Below, one piece after another: positions 42,648 through 51,337 of a stretch of DNA of 64,000 nucleotides. Under the pieces are notes generated by a model. It searched no databases and was not told where the DNA came from. It saw only the letters and a list, made by a program, of their open reading frames with translations. The position numbers and the translations under genes were made by a program. This DNA is from Denitrobaculum sp965225735 (lineage in GTDB: Bacteria > Pseudomonadota > Alphaproteobacteria > Kiloniellales > Kiloniellaceae). Each line of letters opens with the position of its first letter. Positions within the stretch are counted from its first letter, which is position 1. The DNA is taken from assembly GCA_965225735.1 (NCBI GenBank), contig CBDDBN010000030.1:930001-994000 (forward strand), written 5' to 3'.

Positions 42648-42861
42648 TTCGACAGTCTTCCTTTCAGCCCTTAGTGTTATTTAGGCGACCGGAAGATGCA
42701 TCCCAAGACAAATTTGGCAAAATTGTGGCAAGAGATGCTTCGGGCGGCAGGGGGCACCTCGGACTCGCGGCTGCCCCGTTGTCGCAGGAAAGAGCCGGTT
42801 CCGAAGGGTGTCGCATGGTCTTAAGCGCTTTGGATAGTGAGGCCCCGAGAGCCTTCTGAGG

Positions 42862-43557
42862 TCAGGGTACCAAGCGGTAGCCACCCGGCTCTGTTACCAG
42901 AATCTCAGCGTTCGAGGGATCGGCTTCGATCTTCTGGCGCAGGCGGTAAACATGGGTCTCCAGGGTGTGGGTAGTCACCCCGGCATTATAACCCCAGACC
43001 TCGTTCAAGAGGATATCGCGGCCGACAACCTTGCTGCCGTTGCGATAGAGGTACTTGAGGATCGAAGTTTCCTTTTCCGTCAGGCGAACCTTGCGCTGAG
43101 TTTCACCGTGGATCAGAACCTTGGCGCTGGGCCGGAAGGTGTAGGGGCCGATGGTGAAGACCGCGTCTTCGCTCTGCTCATGTTGCCGTAGCTGTGCCCG
43201 CAGTCGGGCCAACAGCACACCAAGACGGAAAGGCTTGGTCACGTAGTCGTTCGCGCCGGCATCCAGACCGAGAATGGTATCGGCATCGGACTCAGCAGCG
43301 GTCAGCATGATGACTGGCGATTTGACGCCGTTGCGTCTCAGCAAGCGGCAGACCTCCCGGCCGTCCATGTCGGGCAGTCCAACATCCAAGAGGATCGCAT
43401 CGAAATGATCGTTTTTGGTGATATCGATTGCCGCGGCGCCGTTATCGACCTCAATGGTCTCAAACTCTTCGTGCAAGCGCAGTTGTTCGCCCAACGACTG
43501 GCGGAGCGGATCATCGTCATCCACCAGAAGAATTTTTTTACCGACCGCAGCCACCAT
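42862..43557 (-). CDS. OmpR/PhoB-family response regulator
   Basis: About 231 residues from the ATG at 43557 (GAGGGG about 8 bp upstream); a longer form from 43596 is less likely. The receiver domain has KILLVDDDDPLRQ, the phosphorylated Asp in AILLDVGLPDMDG and the later Lys in DYVTKPF. The C-terminal winged helix runs from IGPYTFRPSAKVLI to VYRLRQKIEADPSNAEILVTEPGGYRLVP. No histidine kinase gene is adjacent, so its partner is unknown. Confidence 0.92.
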   Translation of the reverse strand: MVAAVGKKILLVDDDDPLRQSLGEQLRLHEEFETIEVDNGAAAIDITKNDHFDAILLDVGLPDMDGREVCRLLRRNGVKSPVIMLTAAESDADTILGLDAGANDYVTKPFRLGVLLARLRAQLRQHEQSEDAVFTIGPYTFRPSAKVLIHGETQRKVRLTEKETSILKYLYRNGSKVVGRDILLNEVWGYNAGVTTHTLETHVYRLRQKIEADPSNAEILVTEPGGYRLVP

Positions 43558-43771
43558 GGATGACGCCCCTCTGTGTTCTTTTTCCTGAGATACCATTGCA
43601 CGGAGCCCTGTTCAAGCAAGCGACGTCTTGGGCTTACGGTGATTCAGCTCTCGGTATCAGGACAGGAAATTTAATGCATAGGATTTCAGAACTGATTTGC
43701 TACCTGATAATCAACTATAGCGCCTTTCGGACGCACGGATTTGGGTTAAATGAGGTCACCCCTGCCTTAAC

Positions 43772-44668
43772 TCAAGTGGTCGTACCAGAAGAAATCATAT
43801 CGCAGACTGCTTGAAACAAGGGATGATGCCGGTCCGCGAGCCGATCTGCCGCCGAAAAATGATCGTCACCGACCAGATCTACCGTCCGGCAGGGCAAACC
43901 CTTCTGCCGCCATGCCGCCACATATTCGGCCTGTTGACGGATGAATTCTTTGGTTTCACCTGAACCCACGGCGCAGATCAGGGGCGCCGCCCGAGACGGC
44001 AAGCTGCGAAGCGGACTCTGCTGCGCCACGACCTCAGGCGCTATTTTCAGCTCATCCTGCTGAAAACTCGCCGCAACCGCGGCCAGATCGTAAACGCCGG
44101 ACACTGAACAGCCGCCCTTGATAGCGTCCTCAGGCAAGCCCTGGTCCGCCGTCCAATCAGGATTCATCGCCATCGCCGCCAAATGCCCGCCGGCCGAGTG
44201 CCCAGCCACGTAAAAACGTGCGGGATCGAGGCTATAGTCGCCGGCGTTTCGCCATAACCAAGCAAGCCCGCGCCGGACCTGCGCCACCATCTCGGCAATA
44301 TCGGCGCCCGGGGCGAGGTCGTAGTTGAGTGACGCGAAAGAAATACCGCGCTCGAGATAAGCCGGCGCCAGATAGCTGAAGTCACCCTTGTCGAGAGACT
44401 TCCAGTAACCACCGTGGATGAAAGCCAGCAAAGGCATACTCGCAGGCGGCTTTGCAGTATCGATCCGCTCTGGAAGGAAGAGATCCAGCTTCTGCCCTTC
44501 AGTCTCACCGAAAACGAGATCGATGTAACAATTATGGGTCTTTCTGACAGCCAGGGACTCTCTGGCCCAGCGATCGAAGTAGTGCTGATGATCCGGCCAC
44601 CGGCCCCGGAGGTTCATTTCGTAGTCTAACGCTGCCTGGTCGTAATCCAGGAAAACCTTTTTCGTCAT
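43772..44668 (-). CDS. alpha/beta-hydrolase, kynurenine-formamidase-like
   Basis: The product has 298 residues. The oxyanion motif is HGGYW (85-89), the nucleophile elbow is GHSAGGH with Ser158, and a His near 267 (DDHFSAADRLA) completes a plausible triad. The sequence resembles the bacterial/eukaryotic arylformamidase type of alpha/beta hydrolase (HGG family). The N-terminal DYDQAALDYEMNLRGRWPDHQ segment fits that group. Other ester substrates are possible. No kynurenine-pathway genes are nearby. Confidence 0.82.
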   Translation of the reverse strand: MTKKVFLDYDQAALDYEMNLRGRWPDHQHYFDRWARESLAVRKTHNCYIDLVFGETEGQKLDLFLPERIDTAKPPASMPLLAFIHGGYWKSLDKGDFSYLAPAYLERGISFASLNYDLAPGADIAEMVAQVRRGLAWLWRNAGDYSLDPARFYVAGHSAGGHLAAMAMNPDWTADQGLPEDAIKGGCSVSGVYDLAAVAASFQQDELKIAPEVVAQQSPLRSLPSRAAPLICAVGSGETKEFIRQQAEYVAAWRQKGLPCRTVDLVGDDHFSAADRLADRHHPLFQAVCDMISSGTTT

Positions 44669-44869
44669 ACGATCCTTCGAAAGCCCTTCATCGATGCTCC
44701 TCCCCGCCCGAGACCGGCTTGTTCTTAAGCCTGTGGCGAACCATGTTAAAAGCGTAAGCTACGGAACCGCAAACCATTCCCTGGCAGCAACTGCCTCTTG
44801 ACCTGAGCCGCAGACGGTGACATGACGCCGGTGACTCCGTAAAGTGTCTGTAACTCTATAACCTGACGA

Positions 44870-46084
44870 ATGAAGATGTCGGAATTGGCCGCACCGCAAA
44901 CCAGTCTCGCCGCCAACGCGCTGCAGTCCGTCGAACGCGCCGTCGCCGACCTGCGCCGGGGTGCCTGCGTCGTCGTCTATACGGACGACGGTTTCGCGGC
45001 GCTGGTCCAGTCCGCCGAGACCCTCTGCGATGCGACCCTGGCGCAGCTGCGCGCGCTCGCGGCCGGGACTGGCGTCGGCGCGCACGCATCGCCACAGCTT
45101 CTTCTGACGGCCCGGCGGGCGGCAGCAATCGGTTTCGACGAGGCCAGGGCCTTGATCCCGGTCAACGGCGTGTTCGCCCTGTCCCTGGATGACGCGGCCA
45201 TAGAAGCCAGTACGATCCAGTCTCTCGCGGATCCGACGGATGAGCCCGGGTATGACGTCGAGGTTCTGCGGCCGCGCACAACCAAAGCACCGGCGGCCTT
45301 GAGTGAAAGTGCTATCGACCTGGCAAAACTGGCGCGGCTTTTACCGGCAGCGATCCTTGCCCGCGTCACGCTCGATGGCGGCTCGGCAGCGAACAGCCAG
45401 GGCCTGCCCATCCAGGTCATCAAAGACTGGTCCGCCAGCCACGACCTTCTGACAGTCTCGGTGTCGGATATCGCGGATTACCGGCTTGAAGCGGCCCAGG
45501 CCCTCACAAAAGTGGCGGGGGCGCGCATTCCGCTGGATCACGCAGAGAACACGCGCGTCGTCGCCTTCCGGCCCAATGACGGCGGCATCGAACACCTGGC
45601 GATTGTCATCGGAGACCCGGACCCCGCCGCCCCCGTTTTGGCGCGCATGCATTCGGAGTGTTTCACCGGCGATCTGCTGGGCAGCCTGCGTTGCGATTGC
45701 GGCGATCAGCTGCGCGGGGCCATTCGCACCATGGGCGAAGCGGGATCCGGCATCCTGCTCTATCTCTCCCAAGAAGGACGCGGCATAGGCTTGATCAACA
45801 AGCTACGTGCCTACGAACTGCAGGATCGCGGCGCTGACACCGCCGAAGCCAACGAACAGCTGGGCTTCGATGCTGACGAGCGGATCTATCTTCCCGCTGC
45901 TGAGATGCTGCGCCAGCTTGGATTCAAACGGGTCCGTCTGCTGACCAACAACCCTCAGAAGGTCACCGCCCTCGCCCGTTGCGGGATCACCGTCGAAGAT
46001 CGGGTTGCGCACCACTTTCCATCGAACGGTCACAATCGTTTCTATCTCGAAACGAAAGCCGCGCGGTTCGGCCATTACCTTTAA
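44870..46084 (+). CDS. ribA: GTP cyclohydrolase II with degenerate RibB-like N-terminal domain
   Basis: The product has 404 residues. The C-terminal half is a full GTP cyclohydrolase II: zinc ligands Cys264, Cys275 and Cys277 in HSECFTGDLLGSLRCDCG, catalytic region QEGRGIGLINKLRAY, and RLLTNNPQKV. The N-terminal 200 residues align in outline with DHBP synthase (AVADLRRGACVVVYTDD) but lack its acidic active-site motif (normally DREN after the DDE), reading TDDGFAALVQSAE. So it probably catalyses only the first step of riboflavin synthesis. No FMN riboswitch is evident upstream. Confidence 0.9.
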   Translation: MKMSELAAPQTSLAANALQSVERAVADLRRGACVVVYTDDGFAALVQSAETLCDATLAQLRALAAGTGVGAHASPQLLLTARRAAAIGFDEARALIPVNGVFALSLDDAAIEASTIQSLADPTDEPGYDVEVLRPRTTKAPAALSESAIDLAKLARLLPAAILARVTLDGGSAANSQGLPIQVIKDWSASHDLLTVSVSDIADYRLEAAQALTKVAGARIPLDHAENTRVVAFRPNDGGIEHLAIVIGDPDPAAPVLARMHSECFTGDLLGSLRCDCGDQLRGAIRTMGEAGSGILLYLSQEGRGIGLINKLRAYELQDRGADTAEANEQLGFDADERIYLPAAEMLRQLGFKRVRLLTNNPQKVTALARCGITVEDRVAHHFPSNGHNRFYLETKAARFGHYL

Positions 46085-46148
46085 ATTCCCCGGTTCATAG
46101 CGTACGAACGCGCGACTGTACGTACGTATTGACTTACGCAACATCCGC

Positions 46149-46179
46149 ATTGCGCACGCGATCGTTTCGCTTGCGCAAT
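46149..46179. repeat. hairpin-forming inverted repeat between convergent genes
   Basis: ATTGCGCA (46149-46156) pairs with TGCGCAAT (46172-46179), and inside it GCGA pairs with TCGC across one mismatch, leaving TCGTT as loop. It lies between the convergent ribA and cyclase genes. No T-run follows on either side, so it may be a Rho-independent-like hairpin without a tail, a structural RNA end or a protein site. Confidence 0.4.
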
Positions 46180-46207
46180 AAAGCGATTTGACATACTGAC
46201 CCATCAC

Positions 46208-47443
46208 TCAGGTCGAGATGTCGTCCTTCAAGCCGAAGATCTCACGCCGGCCGGAAACACCTCGCAACTGGTGATGTCCCAGGGATGTCAATGCATGGGT
46301 CTGGCTATCCAAAGGCTCAGCAACACTGCTCGATATCAATAGGTTACGTCCAATTTGACCGCAAAGCTCCTCAATTCGGCTGGCCTCGTTCACGGCGGCA
46401 CCGATCACCGTGAAATCGAGGCGAGCGGCGGCGCCGACGTTTCCGTACATGACTTTTCCCTGATGAAGCGCGATATCCAGCGCCATCGGGTGGTCCCCCG
46501 CAGCTTCCAATGCCCTATTCAGACTCCGGACCTGACGCAGCGCCTCGCAAGCCGCACGCAGGGCATCAGAACAAACCACTTCAAGCGTACGGCCTGCCTC
46601 GGGATCCAAAGCAAAGGTCGCTAAGAGGCCATCGCCGAGAAACTTAAGGACCTGACCACCATGCGCTTCCAGCGGCAGGACGATACAGTCGAAGTAAGAA
46701 TTCAAGCGTTCGACAACTGCTTGCGTCGACAGGCGGTCCGCCGTCTTCGTGAAGTCGCGCAGATCTGCAAAGAGGACAACCGCGTCGATCGATTCCAGCG
46801 AACCGCGGTTTATCCGGCCGTGCAGAACCTGATGGCCCGCATCCTTGCCCAAGTACGCTTCGACAATGTTCACCGCAACCTCTTGAACCGAAACAGACTT
46901 CACGGACAGAGCAAGTGCAGGCAGGAACCCAAGGAGCCTATTCAAATCAGATTCACTGAAACCGCCGGGCCGATCAGTCGCGCAGGAAAAGAAGATCCCC
47001 TCCATCGTCTGGAAATCCTGTTGTTCGGCGAAACGCACGACAGTTGCCGCATAATCCGTGTAACCTGCGGCTCGCAACTCTTCGATGATTGGGAACCGCC
47101 TCTCAAGCGGGCGCCCATCGAGCTGACAGCGGAGATAATGAGCCCCTTCATGGACGAGGTAATAGATCGGGCTCGCGAGAAATTCTGCGGACTCGGTTTC
47201 TTGGTGAAGGTGTAGCTCCCTGGAGGAGTGACCTTCTTCGGCATCCCAGAGAATTGTATGTGCGCCATACTGCGGATGAAGGGTCGCCAGGCTAACGCTC
47301 ACCCTTCGCAAAGGATGCCCAACATCCCTCAGCTTGCAACAGAATCCGGCGATGATTTCATCCGGCGCGCTCCCCCGCAGCCCTTCATGCAGAATCCAGG
47401 CTTCGATCTCTCTGTCTGAAGAGTTGGGCAAGGACAGCTCCAA
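46208..47443 (-). CDS. soluble class III adenylate/guanylate cyclase
   Basis: The product has 411 residues. The N-terminal 190 residues look like a GAF-type sensory region. The catalytic domain shows VVLFADLRDFTKTADRL (metal Asp), VLKFLGDGLLATFAL (second metal Asp) and ARLDFTVIGAAVNEASRIE, where the usual GD of VIGDAVN reads GA. That substitution also occurs in rhizobial-type adenylate cyclases. No membrane helix is seen. The start is a TTG at 47443; its ribosome-binding site is weak. Confidence 0.87.
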   Translation of the reverse strand: MELSLPNSSDREIEAWILHEGLRGSAPDEIIAGFCCKLRDVGHPLRRVSVSLATLHPQYGAHTILWDAEEGHSSRELHLHQETESAEFLASPIYYLVHEGAHYLRCQLDGRPLERRFPIIEELRAAGYTDYAATVVRFAEQQDFQTMEGIFFSCATDRPGGFSESDLNRLLGFLPALALSVKSVSVQEVAVNIVEAYLGKDAGHQVLHGRINRGSLESIDAVVLFADLRDFTKTADRLSTQAVVERLNSYFDCIVLPLEAHGGQVLKFLGDGLLATFALDPEAGRTLEVVCSDALRAACEALRQVRSLNRALEAAGDHPMALDIALHQGKVMYGNVGAAARLDFTVIGAAVNEASRIEELCGQIGRNLLISSSVAEPLDSQTHALTSLGHHQLRGVSGRREIFGLKDDIST

Positions 47444-47594
47444 TCATACCGAACGGCAAAAACTGCCCGGCCGCTTCTGCCGGCGCACCCAATTCCCAAC
47501 CTGAAACGCCCGAAAATCAAGAGATTTAATCTGGTCTCGTTTTTGCAAATGAGATGCGGAGATAAACAAAGCAGCCTTCAGCGCCGAGAAAAAC

Positions 47595-48830
47595 ATGAAC
47601 CTAGAACGCGCCGACGCGTCATATGCAGCCTGGGACAAGGCAATTGTCGCCAAGTCCAGACAGACCGTCCAAGCCGCTGGTCAGGCCCAGGCCCGGGTCG
47701 AGAGACCGGCGGACGCCTCTCCAGCGCAGTCGTCGTCTGAAGCCGCGCAGAGTTTCAAATCCGCGCTGGCCTTTAGCGACAACCACGAGCGCGACTATGA
47801 CGTAACCTGGCGTAGCCAGGCGGCTGCAACCGGATCTGGCCCAACGGCGCGGGATCCCGAGAACGAAGACTTCGGCTTCTGGGATTTTGTCGACATTATC
47901 AATCCGCTGCAGCACATCCCTGTGGTCTCCACCATCTATCGGGAGTTGACCGGCGACGAGATCTCGGCACCGGCTCGGATCATGGGTGGTGCCCTCTATG
48001 GCGGACCTCTGGGTTTCGCGGCATCGATCGGAAACGCGATCGTGGAGGAAGTCACCGGTCAGGATGCCGGCGAGATCGCCATGGCTATGGTCTTCGAAGA
48101 CGAAGCTGGCGATGCAGGACCTGTACTTGCAGATGCCCGAGGCCAGACGGCCGCTCCGGCACAATCGAACGAAGGCGCGGTACCAGAGGCGCGCCAGCTG
48201 GAGATTTCAGCCACTCAGGCGGGGAGACCGCCGGAACTGCCAACCAATGCCGGCCAAACTGCGGTCTTGCAGGAAATGTCCGGAAATGCGGCGCTTCAGG
48301 ATCTTCTCAAGGAAATGGGTCTTACAGCGCGTGCTCCTGGAGCAACTCCCGCCGCTATGCTTGCAAATGAGACGGTGCCGGCAAAGACTGTGCGACCAGT
48401 ACCAGCCGCCACTCAAGCGGTGTCTCCCGAGGTGTCCAGCTTGCAAACTGCGTCCCGATCCAACGCTGTTTCCGGTGATCCGCGGAAGCCGCTTGGTACC
48501 GACGCACAGGTGGCGGTTCCAAGACGCAGCATACCCATAGACACCAGCCGCTATATCAACCCAAAAGCTCCCACGGCGCCGAAACCTAGCACCGTACAGA
48601 CCGAGACGGCTGCAAACAGTCGTCAGGTTGAGGTCGCGACAAAGCCAACAGTCGCGAGTTCCGCAGAGCCTGCCTTAGGCACCGCATCAGACAAAGCCGA
48701 TCTCCAGGCGAGTTTTGCAGATAGAATGCTCCAGGCCCTTGATCGCTATCAGGCGATGAACAAGCAAAAAACCTCCTTGCCGGACGTAAACGCAGCCGGT
48801 CAACCCACCCTAAGGCCAGGAGCGATTTAA
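47595..48830 (+). CDS. unrecognised protein with a conserved central segment and disordered flanks
   Basis: The product has 411 residues. The N-terminal 85 residues and the region from 180 on are rich in Ala, Pro, Thr, Gln and Ser and look disordered. A compact, hydrophobic segment near residues 93-165 is different: FWDFVDIINPLQHIPVVSTIYRELTGDEIS, then a Gly-rich ARIMGGALYGGPLGFAASIGN and VEEVTGQDAGEIAMAMV. That piece looks like a folded or membrane-associated module. I recall similar segments in other Rhodospirillales hypotheticals but cannot name a family. No signal peptide is seen. Confidence 0.65.
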   Translation: MNLERADASYAAWDKAIVAKSRQTVQAAGQAQARVERPADASPAQSSSEAAQSFKSALAFSDNHERDYDVTWRSQAAATGSGPTARDPENEDFGFWDFVDIINPLQHIPVVSTIYRELTGDEISAPARIMGGALYGGPLGFAASIGNAIVEEVTGQDAGEIAMAMVFEDEAGDAGPVLADARGQTAAPAQSNEGAVPEARQLEISATQAGRPPELPTNAGQTAVLQEMSGNAALQDLLKEMGLTARAPGATPAAMLANETVPAKTVRPVPAATQAVSPEVSSLQTASRSNAVSGDPRKPLGTDAQVAVPRRSIPIDTSRYINPKAPTAPKPSTVQTETAANSRQVEVATKPTVASSAEPALGTASDKADLQASFADRMLQALDRYQAMNKQKTSLPDVNAAGQPTLRPGAI

Positions 48831-48905
48831 TCGCTATCAGCTTCCTCGACAGCGCTTACAAGGTCTATTGATGCGTTTCGACAGCGTCGGATATAAGCTT
48901 GTTTT

Positions 48906-49421
48906 ATGGATCTTATCGTCGAAAAGTCGGAACAGGGCTGGCGCGCCAGATTTGGCGAAGAGACATTCCGCTGCGCCATCGGCCGAAGCAATCTGATCCC
49001 GGCCGACCGCAAGCGCGAAGGCGACGGCGCGACGCCCATTGGCAGTTGGCGCTTCTGCCGGGTCCTATTTCGACCTGATCGCATCGATGAGATAGAAACG
49101 CAGCTTCCTCAAAGCGCAATCACGCCACAGGATGGCTGGTGCGACGCCCCCTCTGATGCGCGTTACAATCAACAAATTGCGATTCCTTATCCGGCAAGCC
49201 ACGAAATATTGTGGAGAGACGATCATGTCTATGACGTCATCGTTGTGCTGGATCATAACAGCGCGCCGGTCGTACCTTGCCTCGGAAGCGCAATCTTCCT
49301 TCACCTGGCGCGGGCACAATACGAACCGACCGAAGGCTGCGTGGCCCTGGCACGGCCTGATCTACTGAAAGTCTTACGTAAGGCGACCTTGGAAACAGCA
49401 GTGAAGGTCGTGGGATCGTGA
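48906..49421 (+). CDS. L,D-transpeptidase catalytic-domain protein
   Basis: The product has 171 residues. The YkuD-type catalytic segment is GSAIFLHLARAQYEPTEGCVALAR, with His133 and Cys145 at the family spacing. The N-terminal part (CAIGRSNLIPADRKREGDGATPIGSWRF) matches the short family with that G-x-TP-x-G motif. These enzymes make 3-3 peptidoglycan cross-links or attach lipoproteins. No signal peptide is evident, so localisation is unclear. Confidence 0.87.
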   Translation: MDLIVEKSEQGWRARFGEETFRCAIGRSNLIPADRKREGDGATPIGSWRFCRVLFRPDRIDEIETQLPQSAITPQDGWCDAPSDARYNQQIAIPYPASHEILWRDDHVYDVIVVLDHNSAPVVPCLGSAIFLHLARAQYEPTEGCVALARPDLLKVLRKATLETAVKVVGS

Positions 49422-49438
49422 CCTGAGGAGCTTCGAGA

Positions 49439-50113
49439 TCAAGCCTCCAGCTTTGGACGCGCGCCGAATATCGCCGAACCCACACGCACCGCTGTCGCTC
49501 CCAGGCGAATAGCCTCCTCATAGTCCGAACTCATACCCATTGAAAGCTGAGTCAAACCACAACGCCGGCCGAGTTCGTTCAGAAAGGCGAAGTGCAAAGC
49601 TGGGTTTTCTTCGACGGGCGGGATGCACATCAGGCCGACCACTGGCAGCGAAAGCTCGTCCCGTGTCAAAGTAACGAAAGCCTCCAGCTCATCTGGCGAA
49701 ATCCCAGCCTTTTGCGGTTCATCACCCGTGTTGACCTGGATGAAGCAATCGGGGCGACGTTCAACGCGCTGCATCTCGCGCGCAAGAGCATGTGCGAGTT
49801 TCGGCCGATCGAGAGTCTGAATAACATCGAACAGTTCGACCGCGTCTCGCGCCTTATTTGTTTGAAGCGGGCCAATCAGGTGAAGTCGCAGCTCCGGCCA
49901 TTCAGCTTTCAATTCTGGAAACTTGGACTGCGCTTCCTGCACGCGGTTTTCGCCGAAAACTCGCTGCCCAGCCCTAAGTGCGGCCTCAATCTTGTCGGTA
50001 GCATGGGTTTTGCTGACCGCGACCAGCATTGGCGCATCATACCCGGATTCCGAGGACGCAAGGGCTATACGTCGCTGTACGTCAGATAGCTTGCTTGCAA
50101 TGGTGTCTGGCAT
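49439..50113 (-). CDS. yggS: YggS-family PLP homeostasis protein
   Basis: The product has 224 residues. It has the alanine-racemase-like PLP barrel: LVAVSKTHATDKIEAALRAGQRVFGENRVQEAQSKFP (PLP-Lys in AVSKTH), LHLIGPLQTNKARDAV, CFIQVNTGDEPQKAGI and LSMGMSSDYEEAIRLGATAVRVGSAIFG with the phosphate-binding Ser-Gly region. It buffers free PLP and affects amino acid pools. The ATG at 50113 is used. Its position close to the leuS block matches many alphaproteobacteria. Confidence 0.94.
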   Translation of the reverse strand: MPDTIASKLSDVQRRIALASSESGYDAPMLVAVSKTHATDKIEAALRAGQRVFGENRVQEAQSKFPELKAEWPELRLHLIGPLQTNKARDAVELFDVIQTLDRPKLAHALAREMQRVERRPDCFIQVNTGDEPQKAGISPDELEAFVTLTRDELSLPVVGLMCIPPVEENPALHFAFLNELGRRCGLTQLSMGMSSDYEEAIRLGATAVRVGSAIFGARPKLEA

Positions 50114-50148
50114 TGTCTTGTCTTTAAAAATTCCGCCGATTGAGGGGC

Positions 50149-51000
50149 TTACAGCTTGAGTTTTCCTGAATCATCTAGATAACCGAAGCGCTCCAGAACG
50201 GCTTTGTGATTATCGATCACCCGCGCGACCTCCGCTTCTGAAAAGGAGGTCAGGCCATCGCCAATCCGTCCACCTCGGAAAAAGCGGTCGGCATTTTTCG
50301 AACGTTCGATAAAGCCCGCGTCGTTTTCTTGCCGCGACAATTCCTCAAAGGAACTGAAACGAATAGCGCGGTCCAGGCGTTCCGGATCGATATCGAGTCC
50401 CAGGTGCGTGATAGCTTTCGAAAACTCCGCGTGCGGATCCCGCTTCATATCTTCGTACCGCAGGACGAGGGGCTTCAAGATTCGATCATCCACCCAGCTG
50501 AGCACATGATCGCTCCAACGGCCGAGATACTGCGTTACCATCGCCTTCTTGTCGCCGGGCAGTTTGTGCCAGGGGCTATCCAAAGCTTCAATAATTTCAG
50601 ATGGTTCGCGCCCATAGTGGTGCGCATAGGAAACCGCGACGTCGAGCGGATTCCTGATAACGTAGATGGAAGCCTTGGTCACATCGTGTGTGACGGTCCA
50701 GGCTCTATCGCGCTGAACGACAGCCTGATGAGTTTTGACCAGCATGATGTCGGCCTTTTGGCCCGCCAAGGCACGGTGGACTCGGGGTCGGAGCGCGTCG
50801 ATCGCTGCGTCATCCAATTGTGCAAGCGGCTTACCCGCCAGCTTCTCGTAGGGCGACCCCATCATATCGCCAAAGGTCAGGAGGTGTGCCTTGTTGATTG
50901 GAAAAGGCTCTTTCGCGTTCATCAGATAGTTGGCGATAAACAGCCGGAGCCAGGTGTTACCTGACTTCGGAAAGGATGCCAGCCAGACAAGATTTCCCAT
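50149..51000 (-). CDS. sulfotransferase-domain protein
   Basis: The product has 283 residues. The 5'-phosphosulfate loop is WLASFPKSGNTWLRLFI (residues 6-22) and the 3'-phosphate motif is IYVIRNPLDVAVSYAHHYG (about 114-132), both near-perfect PAPS-binding signatures. The C-terminal FFRGGRIGDG helix fits cytosolic sulfotransferases. It would transfer sulfate from PAPS to an acceptor such as a glycan or small alcohol. Such enzymes are uncommon in bacteria; the acceptor is unknown. Confidence 0.88.
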   Translation of the reverse strand: MGNLVWLASFPKSGNTWLRLFIANYLMNAKEPFPINKAHLLTFGDMMGSPYEKLAGKPLAQLDDAAIDALRPRVHRALAGQKADIMLVKTHQAVVQRDRAWTVTHDVTKASIYVIRNPLDVAVSYAHHYGREPSEIIEALDSPWHKLPGDKKAMVTQYLGRWSDHVLSWVDDRILKPLVLRYEDMKRDPHAEFSKAITHLGLDIDPERLDRAIRFSSFEELSRQENDAGFIERSKNADRFFRGGRIGDGLTSFSEAEVARVIDNHKAVLERFGYLDDSGKLKL

Positions 51001-51287
51001 GGTATCTGACCCTATCCCCTTACTAACTTTCCCTGGTTTCCGGCTTTTGCGCAGATGTACGACGACAGCGATCAGACCTAAAAGACATCCACATCCGACA
51101 CAGCCGCCACGCTGAGCCGATCTGTAGCCCCGCTCACTCCAGATATGACAGCAACCAAGTCAACATCGTTGCTAGGTAGCTGTTTTATCGATGAGACAGG
51201 CTGAAAACAATGGCTTGAGCGACAGCAATCGCAGGTCTCTAAGCCGCAAGAATCAAAAAAGCCCGCCCTTTCATAGACGAGCCCAAG
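51001..51287. other. gap between sulfotransferase gene and porin terminator
   Basis: The stretch holds no convincing open frame. It is presumably the upstream region of the leftward sulfotransferase gene. I see no clear promoter, hairpin or repeat here. Confidence 0.3.
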
Positions 51288-51314
51288 AAAAAGGGGAGCG
51301 GTAAACCGCTCCCC
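51288..51314 (-). terminator. intrinsic terminator of porin 1
   Basis: Read on the minus strand, GGGGAGCGG (51306-51314) pairs with CCGCTCCCC (51293-51301) around a TTTA loop and runs into TTTTT (51288-51292). It lies about 24 bp after the porin stop. Confidence 0.9.
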
Positions 51315-51337
51315 TAAATCCGATACGGTAAAAGCTC

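Noticed and set aside
43428..43814. 128-codon plus-strand open frame
   Set aside because: It is antisense to the response regulator and hydrolase 3' end, with no protein-like features.
44680..44720. CTCCTCCCC-like string upstream of ribA, as an anti-Shine-Dalgarno small RNA
   Set aside because: There is no stem presenting the C-run as a loop and no terminator, unlike the twin-hairpin RNA at 13.1-13.25 kb.
44669..44869. Search for an FMN riboswitch upstream of ribA
   Set aside because: None of the conserved RFN-element blocks could be found by eye.
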